DNA from: Pseudomonadota bacterium
GTDB taxonomy: Bacteria; Myxococcota; UBA9042; PHBI01
NCBI GenBank assembly: GCA_005772945.1
Contig: SXIE01000150.1
Location: 1-32,600, forward strand
Reading direction: 5' to 3'
DNA length: 32,600 nucleotides
How positions within the stretch are numbered: position 1 is the stretch's first letter; each line of letters starts with the position of its first letter. The notes under the pieces were generated by a model, which was not told where the DNA came from, ran no database searches, and worked only from the letters and a program-made list of their open reading frames with translations. Positions 24,122 through 32,245 of this stretch are shown piece after piece. The position numbers and the translations under genes were made by a program.

Positions 24122-27100
24122 CTACTCCGGCATCCCTCGCACCGGCTCGAGCCGCGACTTCGATTGCACGTCGATGTCCGCCGCGTGCGCGACGCTGCTG
24201 CCCTCGGACAAGGCGAACTCCATGCGGCGCGTGGTCCCGTGCGCCGTCACGCGCAGCGTTCCGCTGATCGCCGCGGGCGCTTCGTCGCTCACGCCGCCGC
24301 CGTGGCGCACGACGAAGATCTGCCAGCGCCCCGTGTCAGATGCTTTGTACACCAACTTTTCGTGCCCGCCGCTGCGCGCGTCCTCGACCGACTGCGCCGC
24401 CGCGCCGCCCAGCCAGCTGATGACGCGGCCCGCGGGCGACACGACCACGAGGTCGAGGTCCGCAGCGCCATCCCAGGTCGCGTCGATCTGGAAGGGCTGA
24501 AAGGGACCGTTGACGCGGGCGCTCTTGGGCTCGCGCTCGAGGATGAGCTCGGCGCGGTCGCGGATGCTCGTCTCGAGCCCGCTCAGGATGCGCTCGCGCG
24601 GGCTGCCGCAACGGATCGCGTCGGCCTGGGCCTGCGGGTCGCTGCGCAGGCTGAGCGCCCGCGCCATGAGGTGCTCGCAGCCCTGGGCGTCTTCGCCCGC
24701 GGCGTCGTAGATCGCGGCCATCCGCGCCTGGGCGGCGCCTGCGCGCGGGTCGACCTCGACCGCGCTGGCGAGCAGCTCCTGGGCGCGCTCGAGGTCGCCG
24801 CGGCGTGCCGCCAGATCGCTCAGCGTGAGCAGCGCCTCGGCGTCCATGCGGTCGCGCGCCAGCCACGCCTGGGCCATGCGCTCGGCGCCCTCGAGCTGCC
24901 CGACGCGGATGCGCCACCGCACGACCGCCAACGTGCGCTCGCGGCTGTTCGGCTCCTCGTCGAGCCGCGCCTCGCGCTGCGCGAGCTGCGCCTCCTCCCA
25001 GCGCGTCGCGTCGCCGGCGCCGCGCACGACCGCCTCTTTGTACCAGACGCGCCGCATCGCGACCCAGTCGCCGCCGCGGCGGGTGACGTCGGGCATGATC
25101 TCCACCGGCTTCTTCATCGGCTGCTCCGGCGCGCGCGGGTCGTGGAAGCGGTCCCAGCTCGGCCCCGAGGCGCTCGCGGGAGGCGTCGCCGAAAAGTGCC
25201 CGCGGTCGCCTTTCTTGCCTTCGTGGGCATCGAACTCGCTCTCGCCGAGCGTGCCGCCGGTGCGCGTCGAGGCCGACCGCTCGGCCTTGGCGGCGCCGAT
25301 GTCGTCATCCGCATAGCCCGCGCCGCCGCTGTCCTTGTTCGCGCCCGTCATGGCGTCGAGCGCCAGGCCGCCGGTGCCGCTGATCGCCTCCTCGCCGTCC
25401 CAGGCCGCGACCGGCGTGGTGGTCGTGACGCCGAAGGCCTTGGCCATCGCCGGACTCTCGAGGACCAAGAGGCTCGTCCACGGTGAGAGCAGGTGATGGG
25501 CCCGCGAGATCGCGACGCCCTCGGTGCGCGCTGCCTCGTCGTCGCGCCCAGCCAGATCGGCGATCCGGCGCTCGGCCCAGAGGCGCGGCACGAAGGCGTT
25601 GCCCTCGGCGGCGCGGGTCGTCAGGTGGTAGCGGCGCTCGAAGTTCTCGCCCGCGACCTTGCCGCGTAGAACGACCTCGCCCTGGCCGAGCTCGGGGCGG
25701 CCGGCCGCGTCCCCCGCGTCCCCCCCGCTTTCCCCGCTCTCCCCATGGGCCGAGCGCAGGCCCGTCCAGCGCGCCGTCACGACCTTCTCCTCGCCGGGCC
25801 AGATGGTCCCGAGCGTCGCCGGCGCGACCTCGCTGTAGCCCTCGGGCAAGACGAGCTCGGCCGCCTCGAGCGGGAAGCCCGTCAGACGCTGCGCCGTCAG
25901 GTGCGCCGCTTCCTGCACCGAGCCGAGCGCGCCCGCGTCGATGTAGGCGCTGGCGCCGTCGCGCGTCACGCCCGCGAGGAACGCGCGGTCGGTCGAGCCG
26001 CCGAGGCTCACGGCGACCACGCGCCGGTCGCCGAGGACCGCCCGCACGTCCGCGGCGAGGTGCGTGCCGTCGAGCTCGCCGACGGTCGGGATGCCGTCCC
26101 CTATATAGATGATACGTCCCTGGGCCTCGCCGCGTCCGTCGCGGGCGAGTGCCTTCTGAGCCGCATCGAAAGCGGCGCCGAGGCGCGTCGCCCCGAGCGG
26201 CTCGAGGCGCGCGATGCGTTCTTTGAGCGCGGCCGCCGCGCCCGGCGTGGCCGTGTCCCAGCCGCCGAGCGGCTTGCAGCTCGTGCCGCACGCCAAGACG
26301 CGCACGCGGTCGTCGCTGCCGAGGGCCTCGACCGTCGCCGCGACGAAGTCCGCCGCGCGCCCGATCCGCGCCGCCTGTGTGCTGTACGAGCGGTCGACGA
26401 TGAAGAGGACGTCCCGCCCGTTGGCCCCGCCGCGGTCGCCGACGCCGCTGGCGACCTGCAGATCCGGGCGCAGCGCGACGGCCGTCCAGGCCTGCGTTTC
26501 GCCCGTCTCGGAAAGGTTGGTACTGAAACTATATCCGGTGAGCTCCGTCATGCCGCCCAGCTCGGGGACCTCGACGATCATGTCGCCGTGCGGCTGGAAT
26601 CCGCGCGCATCGAGGGCGACCGACACGCTGCCGTCGGCGCGCGCATCCTTCTTGGCGGCGTAATTGAGGACGCGCACGTCCTCGGGCGCGAAGTCGCCGC
26701 CGACGCGCATCGTCAAGCCGAAGTGCTCGGCGCGCGCGGCCGCCTTGGCGACCTGCGGCAGCGGCAGCGTATAGCGCCGACCGCCCGAGACCCGCGGCAG
26801 GAGCTCGCTGTAGGAGATGCGCACGCGCCGCTCGCCGTTGGCGGGGATCGGGAAGATGCGCAGCTCGAAGGTATTGCCCTCGCGCCAGCTGAGGAGCGCC
26901 GGGTCGCGCCAGGGGCCGGGGACCCAGATGTACTCGATGATCTCGCGGCGCTTGAGGATCGGCGTCGCGTTGCGGATGACGCCCGCCCAGATCTTCTCGG
27001 CGCGATCGCGTTCGACGAAGGCGCCTTCCTCCCAGCGGCCGTCGACCAGAAGCGACAGCTCAGCCACCTGTGCGCCGGCCGGGATGGCGAAGCGGTAGAT

Positions 27101-28243
27101 GCCCTCGAGCTCGGCGCCGGTGTCGTTCGCGAAGCTCTCTTCGATGGTGGTGCGCGCGACGAACCCTTGGACCTTCACGTCGGCCAGGTGATCGACGAGG
27201 CGCAAGGGCTTGTCGGTGTCGGCCGTGGCGCCCGGTCGTCGCGCGCGAATCGTCCCGAAGCCGAGGTCGGCCGGGGCCCAGCCCGCCTCGCCCTTTTTGG
27301 CCTCGGGGCGCACGGCCCCGCCGGCGCTGGTGCGTACGATGGGGGCCTTGCCGGCCGCAATCCAGGCGGCCTGGCCGGCGCCGACCTTCTCGGTCTCGCC
27401 GTCGCCCGACACGGCGACCAGGCCGCGCACGACGTCGACGACCGACAACGCGCGGCCGGCGCGGACGACGAGCGCGGTGCCGAGCACCTTGGCCTCGCCG
27501 GTCGGCAGGCGCACCATGAGAGGGGCGAGATCGTCGCGGCGCACGAGGTCGAAGTAGGCCTCGCCGCGCTCGACGCGCAGGCCGCGGCCATCGTGATCGA
27601 AGACGACGCGAGTGTCCTGCGCGAGCTCGATCATCGAGCCGTCCGAGAGGCGCGCCGCGCGGGTTTCGCCGACGGCCGTCTCGAGCTGCGCGTCGCTGCC
27701 GCCGCAGGGGACGGAGGCGCCGCCGTCGAAGCACGTGGTGACGCGCAGGCCGTTGAAGTCCTTGGCCGGCGTGCCTTTGGTGGGATCGGCGACCTGGGTT
27801 CCGGGCGGCGTCGTGCGCGCGGGCGACGGGTCGATCGGCGGGTTCGTGGTCCCGCCGCCGACCTGGCTCACGATGAGCGCGGCTGCGGCTGCGGCGAGGG
27901 CTCCGACGCCACCGCCGAGCCAGAACGTACGCGAGCGCGAGCCCGCGGGCTTGGGGGCCGTCGCCGCGTCGACCGGCTTGGTGGTGGCCTTGGCGTCACC
28001 TTTGGCGTCGCCCTTGGCCTCGCCGCGCGCGAGCACTTTTGCGACCAGATCGGCCGGCGGCGAATAGTTGGTGTACAAACCTTCGAGCGCCTGCACGAGA
28101 GCGAGCGCGCGGGCTTGCTCGGCCTTGCAGACGCCGCATTCGGCGGTGTGATCGGCGAGTCCCTTGGACAGGGCGGGCAGCGCGAGGGCCGCTTCAGGAG
28201 CCGAGGACAATAGGATCTTCAGTCGTTCGCAGGGCGTGGTCAT
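24122..28243 (-). CDS. Membrane anti-sigma-like/FecR/VIT/VWA/TPR/DUF2135 chimera
   Basis: 1373 residues. Start ATG at 28243 lies within the end of the sigma-factor gene; AAGGG is upstream. In order: a short anti-sigma-like zinc-finger head with H32-xxx-C36-xx-C39; an Ala/Lys-rich linker with 'GDAK' repeats; one membrane helix (~107-127); a FecR-like beta domain (~165-300, 'ARLSDGSMIELAQDTRVVFD', 'RVERGEAYFDLV'); a VIT domain (~345-490, 'DVKVQGFVARTTIEESFAND'); a VWA domain (~608-770) with MIDAS residues 'DRSYS' (617-621), T686 and D715; a Lys/Gly-rich linker; TPR-like helices (~1080-1200); and a C-terminal DUF2135-like domain (from ~1251, 'IDATWDGAADLDLVVVSP'). The head should face the cytoplasm and restrain the sigma factor; everything after the helix should be periplasmic. 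Confidence 0.9.
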   Translation of the reverse strand: MTTPCERLKILLSSAPEAALALPALSKGLADHTAECGVCKAEQARALALVQALEGLYTNYSPPADLVAKVLARGEAKGDAKGDAKATTKPVDAATAPKPAGSRSRTFWLGGGVGALAAAAAALIVSQVGGGTTNPPIDPSPARTTPPGTQVADPTKGTPAKDFNGLRVTTCFDGGASVPCGGSDAQLETAVGETRAARLSDGSMIELAQDTRVVFDHDGRGLRVERGEAYFDLVRRDDLAPLMVRLPTGEAKVLGTALVVRAGRALSVVDVVRGLVAVSGDGETEKVGAGQAAWIAAGKAPIVRTSAGGAVRPEAKKGEAGWAPADLGFGTIRARRPGATADTDKPLRLVDHLADVKVQGFVARTTIEESFANDTGAELEGIYRFAIPAGAQVAELSLLVDGRWEEGAFVERDRAEKIWAGVIRNATPILKRREIIEYIWVPGPWRDPALLSWREGNTFELRIFPIPANGERRVRISYSELLPRVSGGRRYTLPLPQVAKAAARAEHFGLTMRVGGDFAPEDVRVLNYAAKKDARADGSVSVALDARGFQPHGDMIVEVPELGGMTELTGYSFSTNLSETGETQAWTAVALRPDLQVASGVGDRGGANGRDVLFIVDRSYSTQAARIGRAADFVAATVEALGSDDRVRVLACGTSCKPLGGWDTATPGAAAALKERIARLEPLGATRLGAAFDAAQKALARDGRGEAQGRIIYIGDGIPTVGELDGTHLAADVRAVLGDRRVVAVSLGGSTDRAFLAGVTRDGASAYIDAGALGSVQEAAHLTAQRLTGFPLEAAELVLPEGYSEVAPATLGTIWPGEEKVVTARWTGLRSAHGESGESGGDAGDAAGRPELGQGEVVLRGKVAGENFERRYHLTTRAAEGNAFVPRLWAERRIADLAGRDDEAARTEGVAISRAHHLLSPWTSLLVLESPAMAKAFGVTTTTPVAAWDGEEAISGTGGLALDAMTGANKDSGGAGYADDDIGAAKAERSASTRTGGTLGESEFDAHEGKKGDRGHFSATPPASASGPSWDRFHDPRAPEQPMKKPVEIMPDVTRRGGDWVAMRRVWYKEAVVRGAGDATRWEEAQLAQREARLDEEPNSRERTLAVVRWRIRVGQLEGAERMAQAWLARDRMDAEALLTLSDLAARRGDLERAQELLASAVEVDPRAGAAQARMAAIYDAAGEDAQGCEHLMARALSLRSDPQAQADAIRCGSPRERILSGLETSIRDRAELILEREPKSARVNGPFQPFQIDATWDGAADLDLVVVSPAGRVISWLGGAAAQSVEDARSGGHEKLVYKASDTGRWQIFVVRHGGGVSDEAPAAISGTLRVTAHGTTRRMEFALSEGSSVAHAADIDVQSKSRLEPVRGMPE
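27987..28022 (-). repeat. Three 12-bp repeats coding the 'GDAK' linker
   Basis: Three imperfect 12-base units (27987-27998, 27999-28010, 28011-28022) encode the Lys/Gly/Asp/Ala-rich linker between the zinc-finger-like head and the membrane helix. This is the kind of short tandem array that can change length by slippage, altering linker length. Confidence 0.45.
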
Positions 28244-28844
28244 GGGTGTCACCCTTGTCGGAGGTCTCGGTGGCAACTGGGAGTTCGGCGTTGCCGCGGG
28301 GCGCGCGCTGGGTGCGCACGGGAGCGGCGTCGAGGGCGGCACGCAGCGCGGCGATCCCGAGGGAGATGCGCTTGCGGGCGGCCGCGTGGGAGATATGGAG
28401 GGCATCGGCGACCTCGGTCGCGTCCATGCCGAGCTGGTAGCGAAGCAGCACCGCCTCGCGCAGGTTCGCGGAGAGGCCGGCGAGCGCGTCCTCGAGTGCC
28501 ATCCGGGCTTCGGCGGCGCTCGTGGCGTTGGGTCCCTCGGCGACCGCGAAGCGCTCGAAGGCCGCCTGGCGCCGCCCGCGTTTGCGCAGGGCGTCGACGC
28601 AGACGTGGCGCGCGATCCCGAAGAGCCAGGCACGCACACCCGCGTCGCCGCGGTAGCTGGCGAAGCTGTCGTAGGCGCGCACGAGCGTCTCCTGCAGCGC
28701 CTCCTCGCCATCGCCGAGCGCACCGACCTGGGCGGCGCAGAAGCGTCCGAGCGTCGCGCCGTAGGTCTGCGCGATGAGCTCGAGGGCCGCGCGCGCGTCC
28801 CGCGAGCGGATGTGTGCCTCGATGTGAGTGTCGGCCGTGTCCAT
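28194..28844 (-). CDS. ECF-type RNA polymerase sigma factor
   Basis: 216 residues. ATG at 28844 was chosen because GGAG (28850-28853 as CTCC on +) sits five bases upstream; an in-frame TTG at 28871 is less likely. Sigma-70 region 2 is visible at ~24-92 ('GDGEEALQETLVRAYDSFAS', 'RAWLFGIARHVCVDALRKRG') and region 4 at ~117-170 ('LSANLREAVLLRYQLGMDAT', 'VADALHISHAAARKRISLG'). A ~45-residue tail extends past region 4 and its last 16 codons overlap the next gene by 50 bases. ECF sigma factors direct RNA polymerase to a small regulon and are usually held by an anti-sigma factor encoded next door, which fits the zinc-finger-headed chimera following it. Confidence 0.92.
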   Translation of the reverse strand: MDTADTHIEAHIRSRDARAALELIAQTYGATLGRFCAAQVGALGDGEEALQETLVRAYDSFASYRGDAGVRAWLFGIARHVCVDALRKRGRRQAAFERFAVAEGPNATSAAEARMALEDALAGLSANLREAVLLRYQLGMDATEVADALHISHAAARKRISLGIAALRAALDAAPVRTQRAPRGNAELPVATETSDKGDTHDHALRTTEDPIVLGS

Positions 28845-28888
28845 CGTTGCTCCGTCGTGACGAGTCGCCAAAGTGTGAACGCGCGAAT

Positions 28889-28898
28889 GCCGATCGGC
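28889..28898. promoter_or_regulatory. 10-bp palindrome upstream of the sigma-factor gene
   Basis: GCCGATCGGC is a perfect palindrome 45 bases upstream of the sigma-factor start, in the 245-base divergent gap. It lies between a possible ECF-like -35 (GAACC on the - strand, 28906-28902) and -10-like GCGTT (28882-28878). It might be an operator or part of the sigma factor's own promoter; unproven. Confidence 0.25.
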
Positions 28899-29007
28899 CT
28901 CGGTTCGCTCGGCGCGCTCGGCGAACGAGAGGCGTGCGACGCGTCAACCGGGCGGTTGGGTCTACGTGGTGTGAGGCGCGTGGCGGGCTCCCCAGGCGGC
29001 GTACCGT

Positions 29008-29037
29008 CAGCGCGTGCCAGCGCGTGCCAGCGCGTGG
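29008..29037 (+). repeat. Three tandem 10-bp repeats in the divergent gap
   Basis: CAGCGCGTGC occurs at 29008-29017 and 29018-29027, then CAGCGCGTGG at 29028-29037. The array is 53 bases upstream of the small lipoprotein start and 164 bases upstream of the sigma-factor start. The unit length is close to one helical turn, so repeated binding sites for a regulator are possible; simple slippage is the alternative. Confidence 0.55.
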
Positions 29038-29089
29038 GCGCCTGGACGCATGGGCGAACCTGCGCTACGTCGGAGCGACGGAGGTTCGA

Positions 29090-29410
29090 ATGCGTTGGTT
29101 CTGGTTGGTCGCGGTGAGTGTCGGTGTCGGTGCGTGTGCCTCGAGTCCCGCTCGGGAGGAGGCGGCGGCGACGCCCGAAGAGACCCTGTGTTTCAAGGCG
29201 CTCATCCACGTCGCCGGTATCGTGTCGGGTGGCTCGGCCCCCGCGATGGACGCGCGTACCGAAGCGGACATGCGGGGCGGTTGTCGTGCGCCCGAAGCGC
29301 GGACGGCGACCATGCAGGCGCAGTTTCGTTGCAGCCTGGAGGCCAAGGACCTGCCCGGCTTGGAGGCCTGCAAGGCCGCTGCAGACGCGACGCAGCCTAC
29401 GCCGAACTAA
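29090..29410 (+). CDS. Small lipoprotein with four mature cysteines
   Basis: 106 residues; ATG at 29090 has GGAGG (29080-29084) five bases upstream. The N-terminus 'MRWFWLVAVSVGVGAC' is a textbook lipoprotein signal with lipobox VGAC (Cys16). The mature chain is short, helical-looking and has four further cysteines (in 'ETLCFKAL', 'RGGCRAPE', 'FRCSLE', 'LEACKAA'), which may form two disulfides. I do not recognise a family. It diverges from the sigma-factor gene across 245 bases, so it could be one of the sigma factor's targets, but that is guesswork. Its last 14 bases overlap the convergent LysR gene. Confidence 0.75.
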   Translation: MRWFWLVAVSVGVGACASSPAREEAAATPEETLCFKALIHVAGIVSGGSAPAMDARTEADMRGGCRAPEARTATMQAQFRCSLEAKDLPGLEACKAAADATQPTPN

Positions 29411-30407
29411 CGGTCCTCGGCTTCGGCGCGGGCGAGCGCGCCAAAGGCTGCGCCTTCTCCGCTGGCGAGCTCCGCTGCCACGGCGGGTCGGCGAAGTGCG
29501 TGGCGAGGTGGTCGACGAAGGCGCGCGTCTTGGCCGCGAGGCGGTCGCTGTGCGGATAGAGGGCGTGCACCGTCAGGTTCCCGCGGCGCGCGCTGTCGAG
29601 GACGAGCTCGAGGCGGCCGGCGGCGACCGCGTCGTGGACCATGAACCACGGCAGCGAGGCGAGCCCGATGCCGGCGAGGGCTGCGTCGCGCAAGGTGCCG
29701 CCGTCGGTCGAAGAGAAACGCACGCGCAAGGGGATCGCGACGCGGCGGGTGGGGGCCTTGGGACCCGCATCGCGTGCGACCTTGAAGCCCCATTCGGTCT
29801 CGAGTGGGATGAGCGCGTAGTGGACGCATGCGTGCTGCACGAGGTGGCACGGTTCGCTCGGGCGGCCGATCCGATCGAGGTACGCGGGTGAGGCGACGAC
29901 GACCCCGCGATCGGTCGCGAGCTTGCGCGCGACGAGCGTCGAGTCGACCAGGCGCGCGATGCGGACGACGACGTCCCAGCCGCCTTCGACCACGTCGACG
30001 AGGCGGTCCTCGGTCGTGAGCTGGACGTCGACCTCGGGGTGCGCGGCGAGGAACGAGGCGATGGCGGGGACGAGGTAGTGCTGGCTGAAGAAGGCGGGTG
30101 CGTTGACGCGGAGGGTCCCGCGCGGGCGGGTGCCGGCGCCGGCGAGGGTCGCGAGAGCCGCTTCACCGGCGGTCACGAGGGCGCGCGCGTGCTCGAAGAC
30201 TTGGAGGCCGTCGGCGGTGAGGCTGACCTGGCGTGTCGAGCGCGTGAGGAGGCGAACGCCGAGCTCGGTCTCGAGGAGCGCGACGCGGCGCGAGACCGCC
30301 GATTTGGCGATGCCAAGGGAGCGGGCGGCGGCCGAGAAGCCGCCGAGCTCGGCGACCTTCACGAGGATCGCGAGATCGGGCAGGAGCTCGTGCATGGGGG
30401 TGGACAT
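29397..30407 (-). CDS. LysR-family transcriptional regulator
   Basis: 336 residues from ATG at 30407, which has GGAG eight bases upstream; a GTG at 30428 would add seven residues. The N-terminal winged helix-turn-helix is clear (~9-65, 'VAELGGFSAAARSLGIAKSA' then 'RRVALLETELGVRLLTRSTR'), followed by the linker helix and a two-lobed LysR effector domain ('GTLRVNAPAFFSQHYLVPAI', 'LVDVVEGGWDVVVRI', 'AGIGLASLPWFMV'). It is close to the CrgA/DmlR-like subgroup in style. It probably senses a small molecule and controls a nearby or own promoter; the target is unknown. It follows the TetR gene by 51 bases on the same strand and may be co-transcribed with the exporter. Confidence 0.92.
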   Translation of the reverse strand: MSTPMHELLPDLAILVKVAELGGFSAAARSLGIAKSAVSRRVALLETELGVRLLTRSTRQVSLTADGLQVFEHARALVTAGEAALATLAGAGTRPRGTLRVNAPAFFSQHYLVPAIASFLAAHPEVDVQLTTEDRLVDVVEGGWDVVVRIARLVDSTLVARKLATDRGVVVASPAYLDRIGRPSEPCHLVQHACVHYALIPLETEWGFKVARDAGPKAPTRRVAIPLRVRFSSTDGGTLRDAALAGIGLASLPWFMVHDAVAAGRLELVLDSARRGNLTVHALYPHSDRLAAKTRAFVDHLATHFADPPWQRSSPAEKAQPLARSPAPKPRTVSSA

Positions 30408-30408
30408 G

Positions 30409-30426
30409 GGGTTCTCCGGGTTCTCC
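30409..30426 (-). repeat. Tandem duplication of a 9-bp ribosome-binding site
   Basis: GGAGAACCC is repeated exactly twice (- strand, 30426-30418 and 30417-30409), immediately before ATG at 30407. Each copy holds a GGAG Shine-Dalgarno core. The duplication creates two possible ribosome sites and an in-frame GTG at 30428. Confidence 0.7.
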
Positions 30427-30458
30427 ACGGGCGCGCGGCGCGAACGCCGAGGTGTCTC

Positions 30459-31118
30459 TCAGGGGCCGCCATCGCGCTTGCCGATACCGCCGAGGAGGAC
30501 GCGCACGAGCTGCTCGACGAGGGCGTCGCCGGGGGCGAGGGCGGCGCCAAAGGGGCTGCGCGCGCCGATCGTGCGCAGGATCACTTGCGGCGCCATGCCG
30601 AGGACGCCGGTCGCGATCGCCATGAGCGGCAGCGGCACATCGGTCGCGAGCGCGCCCTCGCGTTGGCCGTCGCCGACGAGGCGTACGAGGAGCGCGAGGT
30701 GGCCTTGCTTGAAGCGCTCGACGAGGCGTCCGAGGCGCTCGGAGGACACGAGTGCCTCGCGCACGACGAGGCGCGCGGTGTCGGCCTCGACGTCGGTCAT
30801 GCGGGCGATGCGTTGGTAGAGCGCGCGGACGCGGGTCGCGAAGTCGCTGTGGGCAAGCGCTCCGCGCTCTTCGCGAGCGAAGTCGTCGCCGACCGTGAGG
30901 GACGCGTCGAGATCGGTGACGATCCGCGCGTAGACCTCCTCGACGACGGCGGCGAAGAGGTCGTCTTTGGTCGGGAAGTAGTAGTAGATCATCCCGATGT
31001 TGGTCCCGGCCAGGCGGGCGATGGCGCGGAGCGAGGCGCCGTCGACGCCGTCCGCGAGGAAGCGCGTGCGGGCGGCGGCGAGGATGCGCGGGCGGATATC
31101 GGTTCGCGGTCTGACCAT
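30459..31118 (-). CDS. TetR-family transcriptional regulator
   Basis: 219 residues; ATG at 31118 overlaps the permease stop (TGATG). The N-terminal TetR helix-turn-helix is clear: 'RILAAARTRFLADGVDGASL' then 'AIARLAGTNIGMIYYYFPTK' (~9-48), followed by an all-helical ligand domain with a C-terminal part similar to TetR_C groups. TetR proteins usually repress the transporter operon they sit in until a ligand binds. Its place as the last cistron after the exporter suggests self-regulation of this operon, as in YbiH/CecR-type systems, though those usually place the regulator first. Confidence 0.9.
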   Translation of the reverse strand: MVRPRTDIRPRILAAARTRFLADGVDGASLRAIARLAGTNIGMIYYYFPTKDDLFAAVVEEVYARIVTDLDASLTVGDDFAREERGALAHSDFATRVRALYQRIARMTDVEADTARLVVREALVSSERLGRLVERFKQGHLALLVRLVGDGQREGALATDVPLPLMAIATGVLGMAPQVILRTIGARSPFGAALAPGDALVEQLVRVLLGGIGKRDGGP

Positions 31119-32245
31119 CAGCCGAGCTTCTTGCGGAAGCGCAGGGACGCGAGGACGACGAGGATGCCCAGGATGATGGCCATCTGGCCGGCCTCGCCCG
31201 CGACGTCCTCGAAGCCGGCGCCGCGCAGCGTGATGCCGCGGACGATGCGCAGGAAATGCGTGAGCGGGAGGGCTTGGGCGATCCACTGGGCCGGCTCGGG
31301 CATCGCCTCGAACGGGAACATGAAGCCGGAGAGGAGGATGTTCGGCAAGAGGAAGAAGAACGACATCTGCATCGCCTGCTGCTGCGTCTTGGCGAGCGTC
31401 GAGAAGAAGAGCCCGAGGGCCAAATTGGCGGCGATGAAGATGAGGGCCAGCGCATAGAGGAGCGCCATCGAGCCGACGATCGGCACGTCGAAGACGTAGC
31501 GTCTGAGCAAGAAGATGAGCGTCATCTGGACATAGCCGATGACGATGAACGGGAGGATCTTGCCGACGACGAGCTCGGCGCTGCGGACCGGCGAGACGAT
31601 GAGCTGCTCGAGGGTGCCGCGCTCGCGCTCGCGCGCGATGGCCATGGCCGTGAGCATGACCATCGTCATGGTGAGGATGACGCCGACGAGACCCGGGACG
31701 ACGTAGATGGCGGTGCGCAGATCGGGGTTGAACCAGGTGCTCGGCTCGAGGCGAATCGGCTCGTAGGGGGTCAGGCCCGAGGCGCGGATCTTCTGGAGCA
31801 GGAGGCCGGCGGAGCGCGCGGCGACAAGCGATGCGGCGGTGTTGGTGGCCGAGGCGACGGTCTGCGGATCGGACCCGTCGAGGACGAGGCGCACGGTCGT
31901 CGGCGTGCCGCGCGCGAGGTCGCGCGAGTAGTTCGCGGGGACGATGAGGGCGACGCGCGCGTGGCCGCCGCGGAGCGCGTGGTCGACGTCGGCGTAGTCG
32001 CGGGCCTGACCGGTGACGTCGTAGAATCCGGTCGAGACGAGGGTCGCCGCGAGATCGCGCGAGGCGGCGCTCTGGTCTTGATCGTAGACGACGGTCGGGA
32101 TGTGGCGGACGTCGTTGTTGATGGCGTAACCGAAGAGCCGCAGCTGCATCACCGGCAGCAAGACCATCATCCCCATGGTCATGCGATCGCGCTTCAACTG
32201 GAGCAGCTCTTTGCGAGCGATGACGAGGGGGCGCGCGAGGTTCAT
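31118..32245 (-). CDS. ABC-2 type exporter permease
   Basis: 375 residues; ATG at 32245 overlaps the ATPase stop (ATGA). It fits the ABC2_membrane_3 (YhhJ/YbhS/YbhR-like) layout: one N-terminal membrane helix ('MTMGMMVLLPVMQLRLFGYA'), a large periplasmic domain (~45-175), then five C-terminal helices beginning 'TAIYVVPGLVGVILTMTMVM', with the conserved 'ARERERGTLEQLIVSPV' loop and 'LLSGFMFPFEAMPEPAQWIA'. Such permeases export drugs or lipids with the ATPase encoded just upstream. Only one permease gene is visible; YbhF-type systems often have two. Confidence 0.93.
   Translation of the reverse strand: MNLARPLVIARKELLQLKRDRMTMGMMVLLPVMQLRLFGYAINNDVRHIPTVVYDQDQSAASRDLAATLVSTGFYDVTGQARDYADVDHALRGGHARVALIVPANYSRDLARGTPTTVRLVLDGSDPQTVASATNTAASLVAARSAGLLLQKIRASGLTPYEPIRLEPSTWFNPDLRTAIYVVPGLVGVILTMTMVMLTAMAIARERERGTLEQLIVSPVRSAELVVGKILPFIVIGYVQMTLIFLLRRYVFDVPIVGSMALLYALALIFIAANLALGLFFSTLAKTQQQAMQMSFFFLLPNILLSGFMFPFEAMPEPAQWIAQALPLTHFLRIVRGITLRGAGFEDVAGEAGQMAIILGILVVLASLRFRKKLG

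Noticed and set aside
20889..24500. A 1203-residue + strand open frame opposite the DUF2135-like gene
   Set aside because: Composition is Arg/Val/His/Asp-rich with no recognisable motif; the opposite strand encodes a protein with a signal sequence and domains. Likewise 25745-28213 (+), 5822-8011 (+), 18743-20545 (+) and 30039-31457 (+).
28244..29209. Upstream extension of the VIT/VWA gene frame to 29209
   Set aside because: It is out-of-frame sequence of the sigma-factor gene and the divergent gap, with Arg/Ser/Pro-rich composition. The ATG at 28243 starts a sensible zinc-finger-like head.
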